From Metridium senile (Eukaryota; Cnidaria; Anthozoa; Actiniaria; Metridiidae): a stretch of 64,000 bases of DNA. Positions 22,560 through 33,349 of this stretch are shown here, piece by piece (the stretch's first letter is position 1; each line of letters opens with the position of its first letter). Made by a program: the position numbers and the translations under genes. Where the stretch lies: contig OX459104.1 of NCBI GenBank assembly GCA_949775045.1, positions 11,703,655-11,767,654 on the forward strand, written 5' to 3'. The notes under the pieces were generated by a model. It ran no database searches and was not told where the DNA came from. It was given only the letters and a program-made list of their open reading frames with translations.

Positions 22560-24050
22560 TTGACATATAATTTTGATTTGCAAGAAGTGTTTTTGCTCTG
22601 TATTTACTTATCAGTTCTCTATTTTTGCTTGTTTGTTTTTCTATCTTTCTTTCTCTCTCTGTTTCCATCTTAAATTTTTTTATAATTGTTTTCTTTTTTA
22701 ATGGTATCAAAGTTTGTAGCAAAAACTTCAAGAGCAAAATACACTAAGCTTAATACAATAATACAATAATTTTCATTTATACCTTGCACCAATTTACAAT
22801 TTTTTTTACAATATATCAAATACAATAAGATGTAATTTTAGGTATTGGTCCTAACTAATAACTAAAAAGTTAATGAGTTGTTAGGGCCATAATCTGTTTT
22901 TAATTATGATATAAAGAAGAGGAATGACAAAAGAAAAGGAAAAGCCCACATCACAGCACAAAAACACGTTCTCATACATACATACACACAAAAAAAACAC
23001 ACACACACAATCTACAAAATTATGGCAAATTAGAAAAACAGTCCCTTACCAGAATAGAAGTAATTTTTCATAAATGATAATTAGTATGTATTCAGCATTT
23101 TTGCATAACAAGTGATTAAAACTCGCTAACGCATACTATATATGATTGAATAAAATCCACTGGATGATTTATTTTTTTGTCAGTTTTCAGGTGACTTTGA
23201 TTCGTATATTGAGCACATACTTACGAATATAAACACGACGCAAACCAATTTGTTATTTCTAAGCATGGTCGTTTTTGCCTAATATTACAGTACTTTTAGT
23301 TTGTAGAAACTAGACGCATATCTGCGTGAACTCAGGATTCATTACGATTATATCATTATTTTCTCGGATTACCTAAAAATACGTATTCAATGTTGTTGTT
23401 TTATTTCTATTATTTTTTTGGTCGTCCTCCTTTTCCCTTAGGCCCGTCGTTCCGTCAGTCCGTGATCCGCTGGTTTCATCTTTTACCTGGTTCGATCTTC
23501 GGTTCGTTAGCGAGTTCAAAAAGTGTCTAAGAAACAGTGTTATTAAGTTGTTCTTGCAAAATAAACGCCAGAAAATACAAGATAGAAAGTCACTGAAGCA
23601 ATTGGTGTTATATTTGAGGCGATTTGGGCTGTTGAGTGTAGTTTTCGGAGAGGCCGGTTTCAGGTGTTTATTTGTTGTTAAAACCGGTCACGTTATCTGA
23701 CATATAGTAACGAAAGAAATATTACTTTCATCTACATATACATAGATCGCTAAGTTGAACTGCTAGATAATAAGGCGAAGCGATTTTTAGTTTTGCGAAT
23801 AAGTTTGTTGTTCTGTGCAAGAAGAGCAATGGTGCCCACGGGGGTGGGGATAAAGTGAATATGTTAATAGTGTGTTAATATAGTGGGGGCATTAGGTCGG
23901 GATTGGTTTGAGTATTAAGAGGCCTGGAAACTAAACATTCTCTTAGGAGAAGGACTAGAAACGAAAAATCACTTCAAAGATAGCTTGGGCTCCCTGTGGC
24001 TCTATATGAAAGTCTATATATAGAGAAACAATGAGTAAATAAAAAATAAA
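22560..24050. other. Intergenic, no gene recognised
   Basis: AT-rich sequence with a short CACACA stretch near 22985-23010. TAGCTTGGGCTCCCTGTGG at about 23981 resembles GGG...CCTGTGG motifs seen at other repeat ends. Nothing else was identified. Confidence 0.4.
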
Positions 24051-24628
24051 TAAAGGAGGCTCGAAATGGTTTTTGGAGCGCGCGCGCACTATCGCCAATT
24101 TTACAAGACCCCTCTGACGCGTACAAAATGTATTTTTATTAATAACAACACAATGAAATGGTAGATTTTTTTTATTTTTTGGCAATTTGTTCCAATTAAT
24201 GTTTAGATTTAGTAGATCCATTTTAACAAAAATCTGTAATGAAAAACCATTTAATCTTATATCTAGAAAAAAATCATTTTTTAAATATTTTAAAGGTTTC
24301 GCATTACAGATTTTTTTTATTTTTCCTCAGTTGCAAGAACAGGTAGGGAACTAGACATGTACAAGTTAAAAAAAACTTTCACCTAAAGGATTTGGAGATA
24401 TCAGGATTTGGAGATATATTTAATAAAGGAATTTCAGGTCCTTTTTGCAGCGACCCGCTGTTGTCATGACAACGTCAAACGCAATAATTTAAAACAAATT
24501 GATATCCTAGATCCATATGCTTAAAAATGATATATCGGTTAACTGTGTAGTTTCACAATAATGCTGCACAACATGCAATATAAAGTAGGTATATAGATAT
24601 ATACAGAAACCATTTCGAGCCTCCTTAA
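24051..24628. mobile_element. Inverted-repeat element with AAGGAGGCTCGAAATGGTTT termini
   Basis: AAGGAGGCTCGAAATGGTTT at the left is mirrored at the right, where the element ends in TTAA; the left has TAAA. The interior is non-coding. It groups with the TTAAGG-ended foldbacks at 30, 41, 56 and 59 kb. Confidence 0.65.
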
Positions 24629-24810
24629 CACTTCTTGCAAATTAAAATTACAAGTCAATCACATTTATTTGTAGTTCATCAAAAATATTATAATTCAATT
24701 GTATAGCATGTTACACCTGCTAAGAGAAACTACAATATTAAAATTTCCAATTTTTTCACACTGTTCACGAAGCACTTCTAGTTTATAATCCTACCAAATA
24801 CTGGGGAAAC

Positions 24811-25920
24811 ATGGCTGAAAGAATATACATTGTAGGCAAACTTGCTGCTATTGTGATTTCTCTTGTAGGTATTCTTGGTAACGCCTTGGTTTGTCACGTC
24901 ATTGTACGCCTTAAAACCATGAAGATATCGATTAATTACATCATACTCAACCTTGCTATACTCGACGCCATTTCTGGTTTTCTTGGGATTTTTTATGTGT
25001 TTTCGGATGATTATAGTGGTGTTTTGGGTGAGCCAGTACTACCAAAAGCATACAATCAAAGCGTCATTCTTGCTGAAGTACTTTGCAAGATTGAGTGGTG
25101 TTGTTGGTTTACATCGACTGTTTCGCCATCACTTCTCATGGCAATGGCGTACGAACGCTATAAAGCTATCGTTCATCCCTTCTCAAGGCTTAATAGGGAC
25201 GTTACTAAAGCAAGACTAAAGTTTATTTTGGTGTTTGCATGGAGCTTTGGACTTGGATATTTTATATCTGATATGGTTGTAGTAGGGTACGACGACAAAA
25301 GTAGCATATGCAAAGAAAAGGTTTACTCTTGGTATAGTGTTAAACCCTTCTATTCTATTTACATAGTCACACAGTTTATCATCCCTTCAACTGCTATCTT
25401 TATTTTCTATCTTCGTGTGATTTGTGCTTTAAGAAAACAAGACAATGCACTTGGACCTCAAGCTGAAGCTGAAAGAGCAAGACATAAAGCAAGGAAAAAA
25501 GTCATGTCGATTATTATTGTAGTAACATTGACTTTTTACATTTGCTGTGGTATACCTTACATTGCGGACGTTTTTTACGCAGTGCATAATGATTCATCAC
25601 TTAGTGATTATGATTTACTTTGGGACATTCTTGTAGTAATGTCAGCATTTAACTCTGCTTTCAACCCATTTGTTTATTTTATTTTTATTCAGTCGTTTCG
25701 TGATGGTTTTAAACGTGTTTTCATATCAAGAAAGAAGAATCCAATTACTAACTTCAAATTAGGAATAATTCACTATGGGTTAGGAAGAAATACCCAGTCT
25801 TCTTTTAGTTTAGAAGAGATGAACGTTAGTAAGCAAGATTGCAATACAAGCCAGCCACAACTTCTATCCTTTGATAAAAAGATGGATCATCAAAACGATT
25901 CATTGCTGTGCAGTGAATAA
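24811..25920 (+). CDS. Class A (rhodopsin-like) G-protein-coupled receptor
   Basis: One uninterrupted exon of 369 residues. The N-terminus is very short. TM1 has the GN motif, TM2 has NLAILD with the conserved Asp, TM3 ends in ERY (115-117) in place of DRY, TM6 has FYICCGIPY in place of FxxCWxP, and TM7 has NPFVY (285-289). Cysteines before TM3 and in extracellular loop 2 could form the usual disulphide. The cytoplasmic tail of about 70 residues is Ser- and Gln-rich. The ligand cannot be told: intronless receptors of this kind are numerous in cnidarians and are often peptide- or amine-receptor-like. The start is supported by the same ATG in the duplicated copy. AATAAA follows at 26042. It is the intact member of an inverted pair. 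Confidence 0.92.
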   Translation: MAERIYIVGKLAAIVISLVGILGNALVCHVIVRLKTMKISINYIILNLAILDAISGFLGIFYVFSDDYSGVLGEPVLPKAYNQSVILAEVLCKIEWCCWFTSTVSPSLLMAMAYERYKAIVHPFSRLNRDVTKARLKFILVFAWSFGLGYFISDMVVVGYDDKSSICKEKVYSWYSVKPFYSIYIVTQFIIPSTAIFIFYLRVICALRKQDNALGPQAEAERARHKARKKVMSIIIVVTLTFYICCGIPYIADVFYAVHNDSSLSDYDLLWDILVVMSAFNSAFNPFVYFIFIQSFRDGFKRVFISRKKNPITNFKLGIIHYGLGRNTQSSFSLEEMNVSKQDCNTSQPQLLSFDKKMDHQNDSLLCSE

Positions 25921-26041
25921 TTCAAACTCAAAACCTCAGAATGTGGAAGATCGCGTAGGTCGAAAGCTCTGTAAATATAGATATATGGAAATGATTGAAG
26001 TAATTTGTAGTTTATTATTATTAATATATTCAGTATTGTAC

Positions 26042-26047
26042 AATAAA
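26042..26047 (+). terminator. Polyadenylation signal of the GPCR
   Basis: AATAAA, 122 bases after the stop codon. It is the first canonical signal downstream of the gene. Confidence 0.5.
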
Positions 26048-26059
26048 TAGAAAGACAGA

Positions 26060-26180
26060 ATAATCCAACTAAAAACCTCAGGCTAGCGAGAAATACACAG
26101 TCTTCTTTTAATTTAGAAAACATGGACGTAAGCCAGCAAAATGGCAATACAAGCTAGCCGCAACTTCTAGCATGTGTTAA
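26060..26180 (+). pseudogene. Receptor C-terminal tail remnant downstream of the GPCR
   Basis: This stretch resembles the GPCR's own 3' coding end (25780-25875): GAAATACACAGTCTTCTTTT against GAAATACCCAGTCTTCTTTT, then ATGGACGTAAGCCAGCAAAA against ATGAACGTTAGTAAGCAAGA, then GCCGCAACTTCTA. Translated, it keeps the RNTQSSF motif but meets a stop. It is a leftover of a tandem receptor copy or of a tail duplication. Confidence 0.65.
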
Positions 26181-26202
26181 CATTCAAGAACTATCATTAA
26201 AA

Positions 26203-26370
26203 AAGCCATGGGTGGCTGTGAGTTCGATTCCACGCTAGGACGAAAAGTGAATAGAGTTTGTTTATTGTGTTGTTCACTCTCATGCCGCTAGGATATTTCT
26301 CCGGGACTATCGGGGTGTTCTTCCTTTTAGCATTACCATCTTTAATTGACAATAAAGAATAAGCACCAAA
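26203..26370 (+). mobile_element. SINE copy, right arm
   Basis: GTGGCTGTGAGTTCGATTCC provides a B-box-like motif. The following body contains ATATTTCTCCGGGACTATCG and GTGTTCTTCC, as in the other SINEs. Confidence 0.55.
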
Positions 26371-26756
26371 ATCATGCGCTATATTCAACAGCAACAATGC
26401 CTCTAAAAGATTGTAATATTTTTGTTATTGTAATCAGGAATGTAAGTATTGCATGTATCTCTTGAGATTCGTTTTACTATAAAATTGCTACGATGTAAAA
26501 AATAATACTTTTAACACCACATTACTTGCGTCTAGCCAAATAACTAATAGTTAAATTTCAACATGCAGCTGTTGTCTCAAAAATTACGGTTTGCACAGAT
26601 TACCAATTGTGTTGAAATCATGCACGAAAAGTAATTATTTTGGGACTAGATACCAATTCAAACAGTATGAAAATAGAAGTAGTATTATGTCCAGATTTTC
26701 TCAACCAATGAGAGTATGAGGCGCAGAATTATGGCGCATTTTTCTTGTCAAAATTC

Positions 26757-26906
26757 AAGTTCACATTCGTTTTTCAAGTTGATATTTTTTCAAGTTGGTA
26801 TTTTTTTCAAGTTGACATTCGTTTTTCAAGTTCGACATTCGTTTTTCAAGTTGATATATATTTTTCAAGTTGACATTTTTTTCAAGTCGACATTCGTTTT
26901 TCAAGT
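26757..26906. repeat. CTTGAAAAACGAATGTC minisatellite, right arm
   Basis: Shorter inverted counterpart of 15908-16157, with units such as GACATTCGTTTTTCAAGTT. Confidence 0.8.
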
Positions 26907-27590
26907 TGAATATCTCATACGGGTCATATGATAAGATAATTTATTAAGATAAAATCAGTGAAATATCAGGTGATCTCCCGCGCGAAACTGAGTGATATCT
27001 GCACAATACTACACATGTGAAATAACACGTTACCATGGATACTTCGAGCATTTTCTAGATTTTTTGATGCATATCTTGATAAAACTTTTTTTATTTCATT
27101 TGTCATGAGTATCTTAAATCAGTTGCACGCTTTTAAGGTTTGCACTCTATATTTGCACTCTAAAGATATTAATGGTTAATAAATGATTTTCATTGACTCG
27201 TTCTTGAATAGACTTAATTTTATTTTGTTTTATTCACTACCACAAAATAAAGATTTAAATAACCCTTATAAATTGGTGACCATATTACAATTTCAAAGCA
27301 TTTTTCCCATAACACTGAAGCAAATTACTTCATTTTTAAATAAAAGCTTTTTATTTATTTTTTATTCAGTAGCACAGCAGCAAAGTTATTTTTCTCTAGG
27401 CTTAAATAATCTGGACCCAAAAATATATGCATAACTTGAGCGAAACAGGTACATCTTCTAAAACTCAAACATCGACTTTCCCATGGTCCGATTTTCTTAG
27501 TGACCCATGGGTGTTATTTGATGTCGTCCCATGAGAACTTCGACGTTTGAGTTTTACCTAGCTTGCATATCTGGCGTTATGTGTACTGAC

Positions 27591-27742
27591 TTATTTCTTT
27601 GTGTAGAAACGTGTATGGCAATTATTACAAGTCCTTGGACAGTGTTTGTTCATAAATGTACGGATTCCATAGGAGCCGGACTTGCATCCGAAGCTGACAG
27701 ACTTGAACTGATTGCAGACGTGTCTGTATGTATCGAAACAAG
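27591..27742 (-). pseudogene. Orphan copy of the terminal ShKT exon
   Basis: Reads on the minus strand exactly as exon 6 of the gene at 6050-13802, with the AG acceptor and stop codon preserved. Exons 1-5 do not exist on this side because the duplicated block ends in what was intron 5. Without an upstream donor it cannot be expressed as the original protein, though splicing to another upstream exon is possible in principle. Confidence 0.85.
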
Positions 27743-28413
27743 CTGAAAATACAAGAAAGACCGTTACTAGGATACAAAAGTGTGCATCATTACTACTAAA
27801 TATTGATTTGCAAATTATATAGTTTTCTATTGTTTATTTATCACTATTTAGTACTTATTAACACTACTTGTTTGACGGGTACATTATTTGTACTTGATCG
27901 TAATAAAATATCATACATAATATTATTATATTATAATATTATTTTATCTAATACAAGTAATGTTTGAAGATGGAGGCGAAACCAGGATTATACATGATAA
28001 GTTTGACGTACTCTGGCTTTTATATTTCTTTAAGGTGAGTTTTCGACCTTCAACGGCTAAGGTCTTTAACAGTAGGGAGAAGAACATGCACAAGTGTTTG
28101 AATTGCAAATGAGATAGATGTAAATATAAATTATTCTTTGTTAATCAGTTTAACATATTGTCCTGATAAAGGTTTGGAGTTGTTATCAACGTGGGTGTTT
28201 TTTGCTGTGTGCCATGACTAGTAACCGGAAGTCAACCAGAAACATGGCACACAGCAAAAAAACACCCACGCTGATAACAACTCCAAACCTTTACCAGGAC
28301 AATATGTTAATCTGATTAACAAAGAATAATTTACATCTATCTCATTTGCAATTCAAAAATTTGTGTACGTTCTTCTCACTGCTGTTAAAGACCTTAGCGT
28401 TGAAGGTCGAATT

Positions 28414-28689
28414 AAAGATTGTAATATTTTTGTTATTGTAATCAGGAATGTAAGTATTGCATGTATCTCTTGAGATTCGTTTTACTATAAAATTGCTACG
28501 ATGTAAAAAATAATAATTTTAACACCACATTACTTGCCAAATAACTAATATTTAAATTTCCACATGCAGCTGTTGTCTCAAAAATTACGGTTTATACAAA
28601 TTACCAATTTTGTTGAAATCATGCACAAAAAGTAATATTTTGGGACTAGACACCAATTCAAACAGTATGAAAATAGAAGTAGTATTATG
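28414..28689. repeat. Third copy of an internal arm segment
   Basis: Starting at AAAGATTGTAATATTTTTGT, this block repeats 26406-26689 in the same orientation with a few differences, and stops at AGTATTATG. It abuts the end of the right arm directly, sharing AAAGATT with it. Confidence 0.8.
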
Positions 28690-28924
28690 ACACCATTTGT
28701 GCGAGTTATAAGGGGGTGTTTATTCCGTCAAATATGAAAACGAGGCTAAACCAAACGATATTCAACTAGGCAAAATGTACATTTAATGGCGTAAAACTAC
28801 CAAACATCTGAGTAGTAGTGACAACAAACAAGTTGTCAATAGTACCACGACCAAATAGGAAGTCACGTGACCTGAAGAGTTAATTGATTTAATATTAAAC
28901 TGAAAGGAGAACGGATATAAGTTT

Positions 28925-29284
28925 TTATTTGAGTTTGTGTTTTTCATTAAAGAGAATACACATTACATTATTAAGTAAAGCTTTACTGATTATCAAGGAT
29001 GTTACGACAAATCCTATATTACATTTACATGCTTTCGAGCACAACAGCTGAAGGCGTGCGCAAGTACAGCGCCTAGTTGCACAGCAAGAACCTTCTTTAC
29101 TGCAACCACAGAATGCAAGTTGTAGACAGGCTGCTGATACTGGCTCTTTTGTCATCAGTTGTGGCTTGAGATCTCCATAATCGATATTCCAACCATTAGT
29201 TTCTGGGCTTGGAAGCAGAGGGCTGGGTTCAATGGCCTTCTTCCATATGAAGGTTTGATAATGTGACCGTCTAATCATCGCCAA
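28925..29284 (-). CDS. Cysteine-rich (CXC-like) C-terminal fragment, probably transposon-derived
   Basis: A frame of 119 residues. After a GWN segment it reads LMTKEPVSAACLQLAFCGC and then a dense cysteine run (GSCCATRRCTCARLQLLC, SKACKC). This layout (GW... P.P.....L..C.C...C....C.C) is one I know from the C-termini of uncharacterised invertebrate proteins associated with mobile elements and resembles tesmin-type CXC zinc-binding repeats. The cysteines probably bind zinc. No catalytic domain is seen upstream on the minus strand, so it is a fragment or the last exon of something lost. Function unknown. Confidence 0.4.
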   Translation of the reverse strand: MAMIRRSHYQTFIWKKAIEPSPLLPSPETNGWNIDYGDLKPQLMTKEPVSAACLQLAFCGCSKEGSCCATRRCTCARLQLLCSKACKCNIGFVVTSLIISKALLNNVMCILFNEKHKLK

Positions 29285-29539
29285 CTATTCCGGACTTCCC
29301 GCCAGTCATCGAGGCCAGCGGATACCATGCGTAAAATAGAAAGTAAACACCGATTCGGGAATCCATGATAGAATTAAAATCGATTGTACAAAACTAAGTT
29401 AAATACGATTCTTTAAGTCAATTTAACACCAAAGGATATTGAAGCAACTATCAAACTGTAATTCTGAAACATTTTTGGAGTTCAATGTTATAAAATTGGT
29501 CATTTACAAGCGAAAAAACAACATGTCGACGATTTGAGG

Positions 29540-29935
29540 AAAGCCACAGGGAGCCCAAGCTCGCTCAGGCCCGCACTCGATGAAACCCAACTTTCTTGCT
29601 ACGGTTTGCCTTTTCTTTAACAGCTATCCCATTAAACTCTATTGTAAATAAGAGTTGGGAAAACAAGCTTCATTTTGATATCAAACATGTCTTAGTTTGC
29701 GAAGAATTTCCAAAGTTATCGCATCACAAAGTACCTCTACTTGAAGTAAGGATTGCAAGTATATGGCGTCTTACGAACGTCAATATTCAATCTGGAGCTT
29801 TTTCAAAGTTAAAAAGGAAAGGTAAAACCTATTTCGATCGACGACAAATTACACACAAGCAATGTATGATGTATTTAGTTTATGGAACAGCCACGGTAAA
29901 TGAGGTAACGAGCTTTGATTTTGAAAAATGATGCT
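29540..29935 (+). other. Unrecognised open frame of 111 codons near a repeat end
   Basis: The frame at 29596-29931 has no motif I recognise. Just before it, GCCACAGGGAGCCCAAGCT (about 29543) is the inverse of the sequence near 23981, so this is probably inside or beside a repeat. I do not claim it as a gene. Confidence 0.2.
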
Positions 29936-30057
29936 ATGAATATCACACTTTTCGTGTTTTTCTTGCAACTTTACAATCTGAAAATTCCTGAATACAGAGC
30001 ATGTAAGGGAAGAAAACAGAAAACCGTCAACTATCGAAAATAAAGGTTTCTATTCAA

Positions 30058-31657
30058 TTAAGGTGGATCAAAACTTTCGCAAAGCAGATTTCTTGATTTT
30101 TTTAACTCGCTCGCTTCGCAAAAGTATCGCGCCAATTTAACTGAAATTTTGATATAATATAATTTGTTTATTCTACCTTTTAGCGATGTACTTTATTTGT
30201 AAATTGTCTTAGTGGTTTCTTGGAAACAGCTGATTTTCAAACGACGGTATTTTTAGTTTTTACCGATTATTTCCAAATCCAACAGTTCGATCGTTATCAA
30301 AATTTTAGAATCTTATAATCACTTATAAAGCTATAGTTCCTGTGAATTTAGTTGGAAAATCTGGGCTAGAAAAAAAGATATGAACATGGTTCAAAATTGA
30401 GGCCGAAATCTGAAGCATATAAAGTATTGAGCCTTAGAATAAATAAAATACATAGGATTGCCTTGAACTTTCGATATATTAATGCTCAATTATTTTTAAT
30501 AAACATATCAAAATTTCAGTTTCATAGCTTTGAAATTAAATGAGTAATATTTTTTTAACTGAAAGTAGGTGGAGACGGCAAAAAGTGAACTTTCTTTAAA
30601 AATCGCAATTTTCTTGTTTTCTGCAAAACAGCTCCAGAGATTTCTTTTAGATTCCCCATACCAGTAGTCCGAGGCTTTATCTAAATATCAGTGAAATTTG
30701 TACGGCTTGTCCTATCCTAACTTTGGAGAAAACATTTTTTGAATCTAGATGTATCTAAGCATCGCATATCGCTTCTGATAATTTATTCTATTACGAGCAA
30801 CAACACTGAACTCGGCCGTTCCACATCCTCGCGTTCGGAGGAATATTTGCATATTCACCTTTGACTAATCTGTGTCGTTATGCAAATATTTCTCCGAACG
30901 CGAGGATGTGGAACGGCCGAGTTCAGTGTTGTTGCTCGTAATAGAATAAATTATCAGAAGCGATATGCGATGCTTAGATACATCTAGATTCAAAAAATGT
31001 TTTCTCCAAAGTTAGGATAGGACAAGCCGTACAAATTTCACTGATATTTAGATAAAGCCTTGGACTACTGGTATGTGGAATCTAAAAGAAATCTCTGGAG
31101 CCGTTTTGAAGAAAACAGGAAAATTGTGATTTATAGAGAAAGTTCACATTTTGCCGTCTCTACCTACCTTCAGCTAAAAATATATTACTCCTTTAATTCC
31201 AATTTTAATTGTTTATTAAAAATAATTGAGCATTAATATATCGAAAGTTCAAGGCAATCCTATGTATACTATTTATTCTAAGGCTCAATACTTTATATGC
31301 TTCAGATTTCGGCCTCAATTTTGAACCATGTTCATATCTTTTTTTCTAGCCCAGATTTTCCAACTAAATTCACAGGAACTATAGCTTTATAAGTGATTAT
31401 AAGATTCTAAAATTGTGATAACGATCGGACTGTTGGATTTGGAAATAATCGGTAAAAACTAAAAATACCGTCGTTTGAAAATCCACTGTTTCTAAGAAAC
31501 CACTAAGAAAATTTACAAATAATGTACATCGCTAAAAGGTAGAATAACCAAATTATATTATATCAAAATTTCAGTTAAATTGGCGCGATACTTTTGCGAA
31601 GCGAGCGAGTTAAAAAAATCAAGAAATCTGCTTTGCGAAAGTTTTGATCCACCTTAA
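30058..31657. mobile_element. 1.6-kb foldback element, TTAAGGTGGATC termini
   Basis: The whole element is a palindrome. TTAAGGTGGATCAAAACTTT at the left is mirrored at the right end, and the arms of about 800 bases pair to a centre near 30870 (GCATATTCACC ... TGCAAATATT). Differences are scattered single bases. No protein is encoded. TTAA at both tips suggests the target site. Confidence 0.85.
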
Positions 31658-31988
31658 TAAAGCTATGCTTGGTAAAAATTAAATGCTTTAATGTCATACA
31701 ATATATTTCCAGTTAGGTAAATTGACAAATGCTTACCGAGAATTTTATAATTCGAAAAGAACTTTGATCCTCTATACATTTCTTTGTAAAATCTGATAAA
31801 ATTATCTACCACTTTTATGTTGCACCGCTGACCTTGTGAGTGGGCGCATGGCCGGAATAGTTGGCGATGATGGAGATGGAGTGCATCTTGTGTTGGTGGT
31901 AACGAGTCCAAGCTTGTCTTGTTATTTCGGAACACTTTACTTTGTTAATTGAGATGATATCTGTATCATGAATAATAAAAAAAATCAC

Positions 31989-32679
31989 ATTGCTAGAAAT
32001 TTGGGTCAAGATGGCGACGCGCATGCGTTGTAACACGCAAAAATAAACAAAATGTCTGCCACTTTTTATAAGAAAATATATGGCAAATAATATATTTTGA
32101 GTATTTGTGCACAAAGTAAGCATATTTCACTCGGTGCGCGAATGAAAACTATGAAAGTACATATAAATCTTTGTACTCACTGCAAAAATGATTCACAATA
32201 AACAGCAGTATTCCTTCCTGAGCTGTTGGTACTTTTCATATGTAAGCCCTCAATTTGCCATATATCTCCTTTGAAATTTTCCAACCTCCATGTCCTTTTC
32301 GTTCAATTTGAAGTAGAAGATTATCATTTACGATGAGTGCGCGAATCGATCTCAGTAGTACACTGTTTAAACAGTCCAAATAGCCAAAAACATGCGTAGA
32401 ATAACTGTCCAATTTTTTTCCTGAAGGCTGTGAACATTTGCAAAAAACATTTTTGTAACGGCGCCATGTTTTTATCTAGCTTCAAGTTGTAAATAAAATA
32501 AAACAAAGAAACAAACTCTTGGAAGCTTTCTTGGTCCGCCATTTTATTTATTTTATCTCCAAATGCATTGTGGGATTGAAAACAGGGTTCCCAATCATCA
32601 TATTGCGGAAGTTTGGAGTTTTAGCCGTCAAAATCGAGCCCAAGAAAACCGCTGTACAATGACCCAAATTTCTAGCAAT
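31989..32679. mobile_element. 691-bp element with ATTGCTAGAAATTTGGGTCA termini
   Basis: Exact 20-base inverted ends (ATTGCTAGAAATTTGGGTCA and its reverse complement). The interior is not palindromic and has no convincing coding frame. Non-autonomous DNA transposon. Confidence 0.75.
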
Positions 32680-33064
32680 GAATAAATTAAATCGCTTTTG
32701 AATTGCCCTTAAAATCAAGAATCAATACCTTTGTGATAAAGTTTACATACAAAGGCCTCAGCACTAGAGAGCACTTCATCTGTTACAGCACGACAGGCTG
32801 ACAGGGCCTCATTTTGTTTCTTTTACGGCCGCACCGTTACCTGGGTAATACAGCACCGCTGATGTGTTACACGCGGGCTATTAAGAGCGAGTCCGCGTAA
32901 AAACCATGCAGACCAGTCTACACCGTGCATCACCGATTTTGTCCAAACTTAGCTCGATTGTACATCTTAGTTAACTTATTACTTTGGTGAATTGTTTTGG
33001 CTTTAAATTAAAAAGGCTTAAAGTTACAACCGTTTGAGTATTTTATTTAGTATTTAACCGATTA

Positions 33065-33348
33065 ACCGGTTAGCTCAGTTGGGAGAGCACGGCCTGTTAA
33101 CCGGGAGGTCGGGGGTTCAAACCCCAGCCGGACCATCACTCAGGGTCTTTAAATAATTGAGGAGAATGTTATAACTTTGTATTTATTTCGGTTTATAATT
33201 GTTAGGCTTCGCGTCCTCTCGGATAAGGACGTCTCGCCACTCACACACTAACCATTAATCGGAGGGACGTAAAAGAACGACTGAGGACGCAGGTCACGAC
33301 CATCCTCAGTGAAAGGCCTACACTTACACTAATATATATATATATATA
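33065..33348 (+). mobile_element. tRNA-derived SINE, second family, with AT tail
   Basis: The head looks like a tRNA (A box TTAGCTCAGTTGGGAGAGCA, B box GGGTTCAAACCCC), but the acceptor and T stems do not pair properly. It is followed by a non-tRNA body (GGCTTCGCGTCCTCTCGGAT) and ends in an (AT)n tract. Head, body and simple tail together define a SINE rather than a functional tRNA gene. Confidence 0.75.
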
Positions 33349-33349
33349 T

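Larger units (their letters stand above)
24710..28420. repeat. Right arm of the large inverted duplication
   Basis: Reverse complement of the left arm without its two insertions. Identity is high: the last ShKT exon and its flank (27531-27746) translate identically in both arms over 71 codons. The arm ends inside the foldback at GAATTAAAGATT (28409-28420). Confidence 0.9.

Noticed and set aside
33065..33140. Possible tRNA gene with a GTT anticodon-like loop
   Set aside because: The acceptor and T stems do not pair properly, and the head continues into a SINE body with an AT tail.
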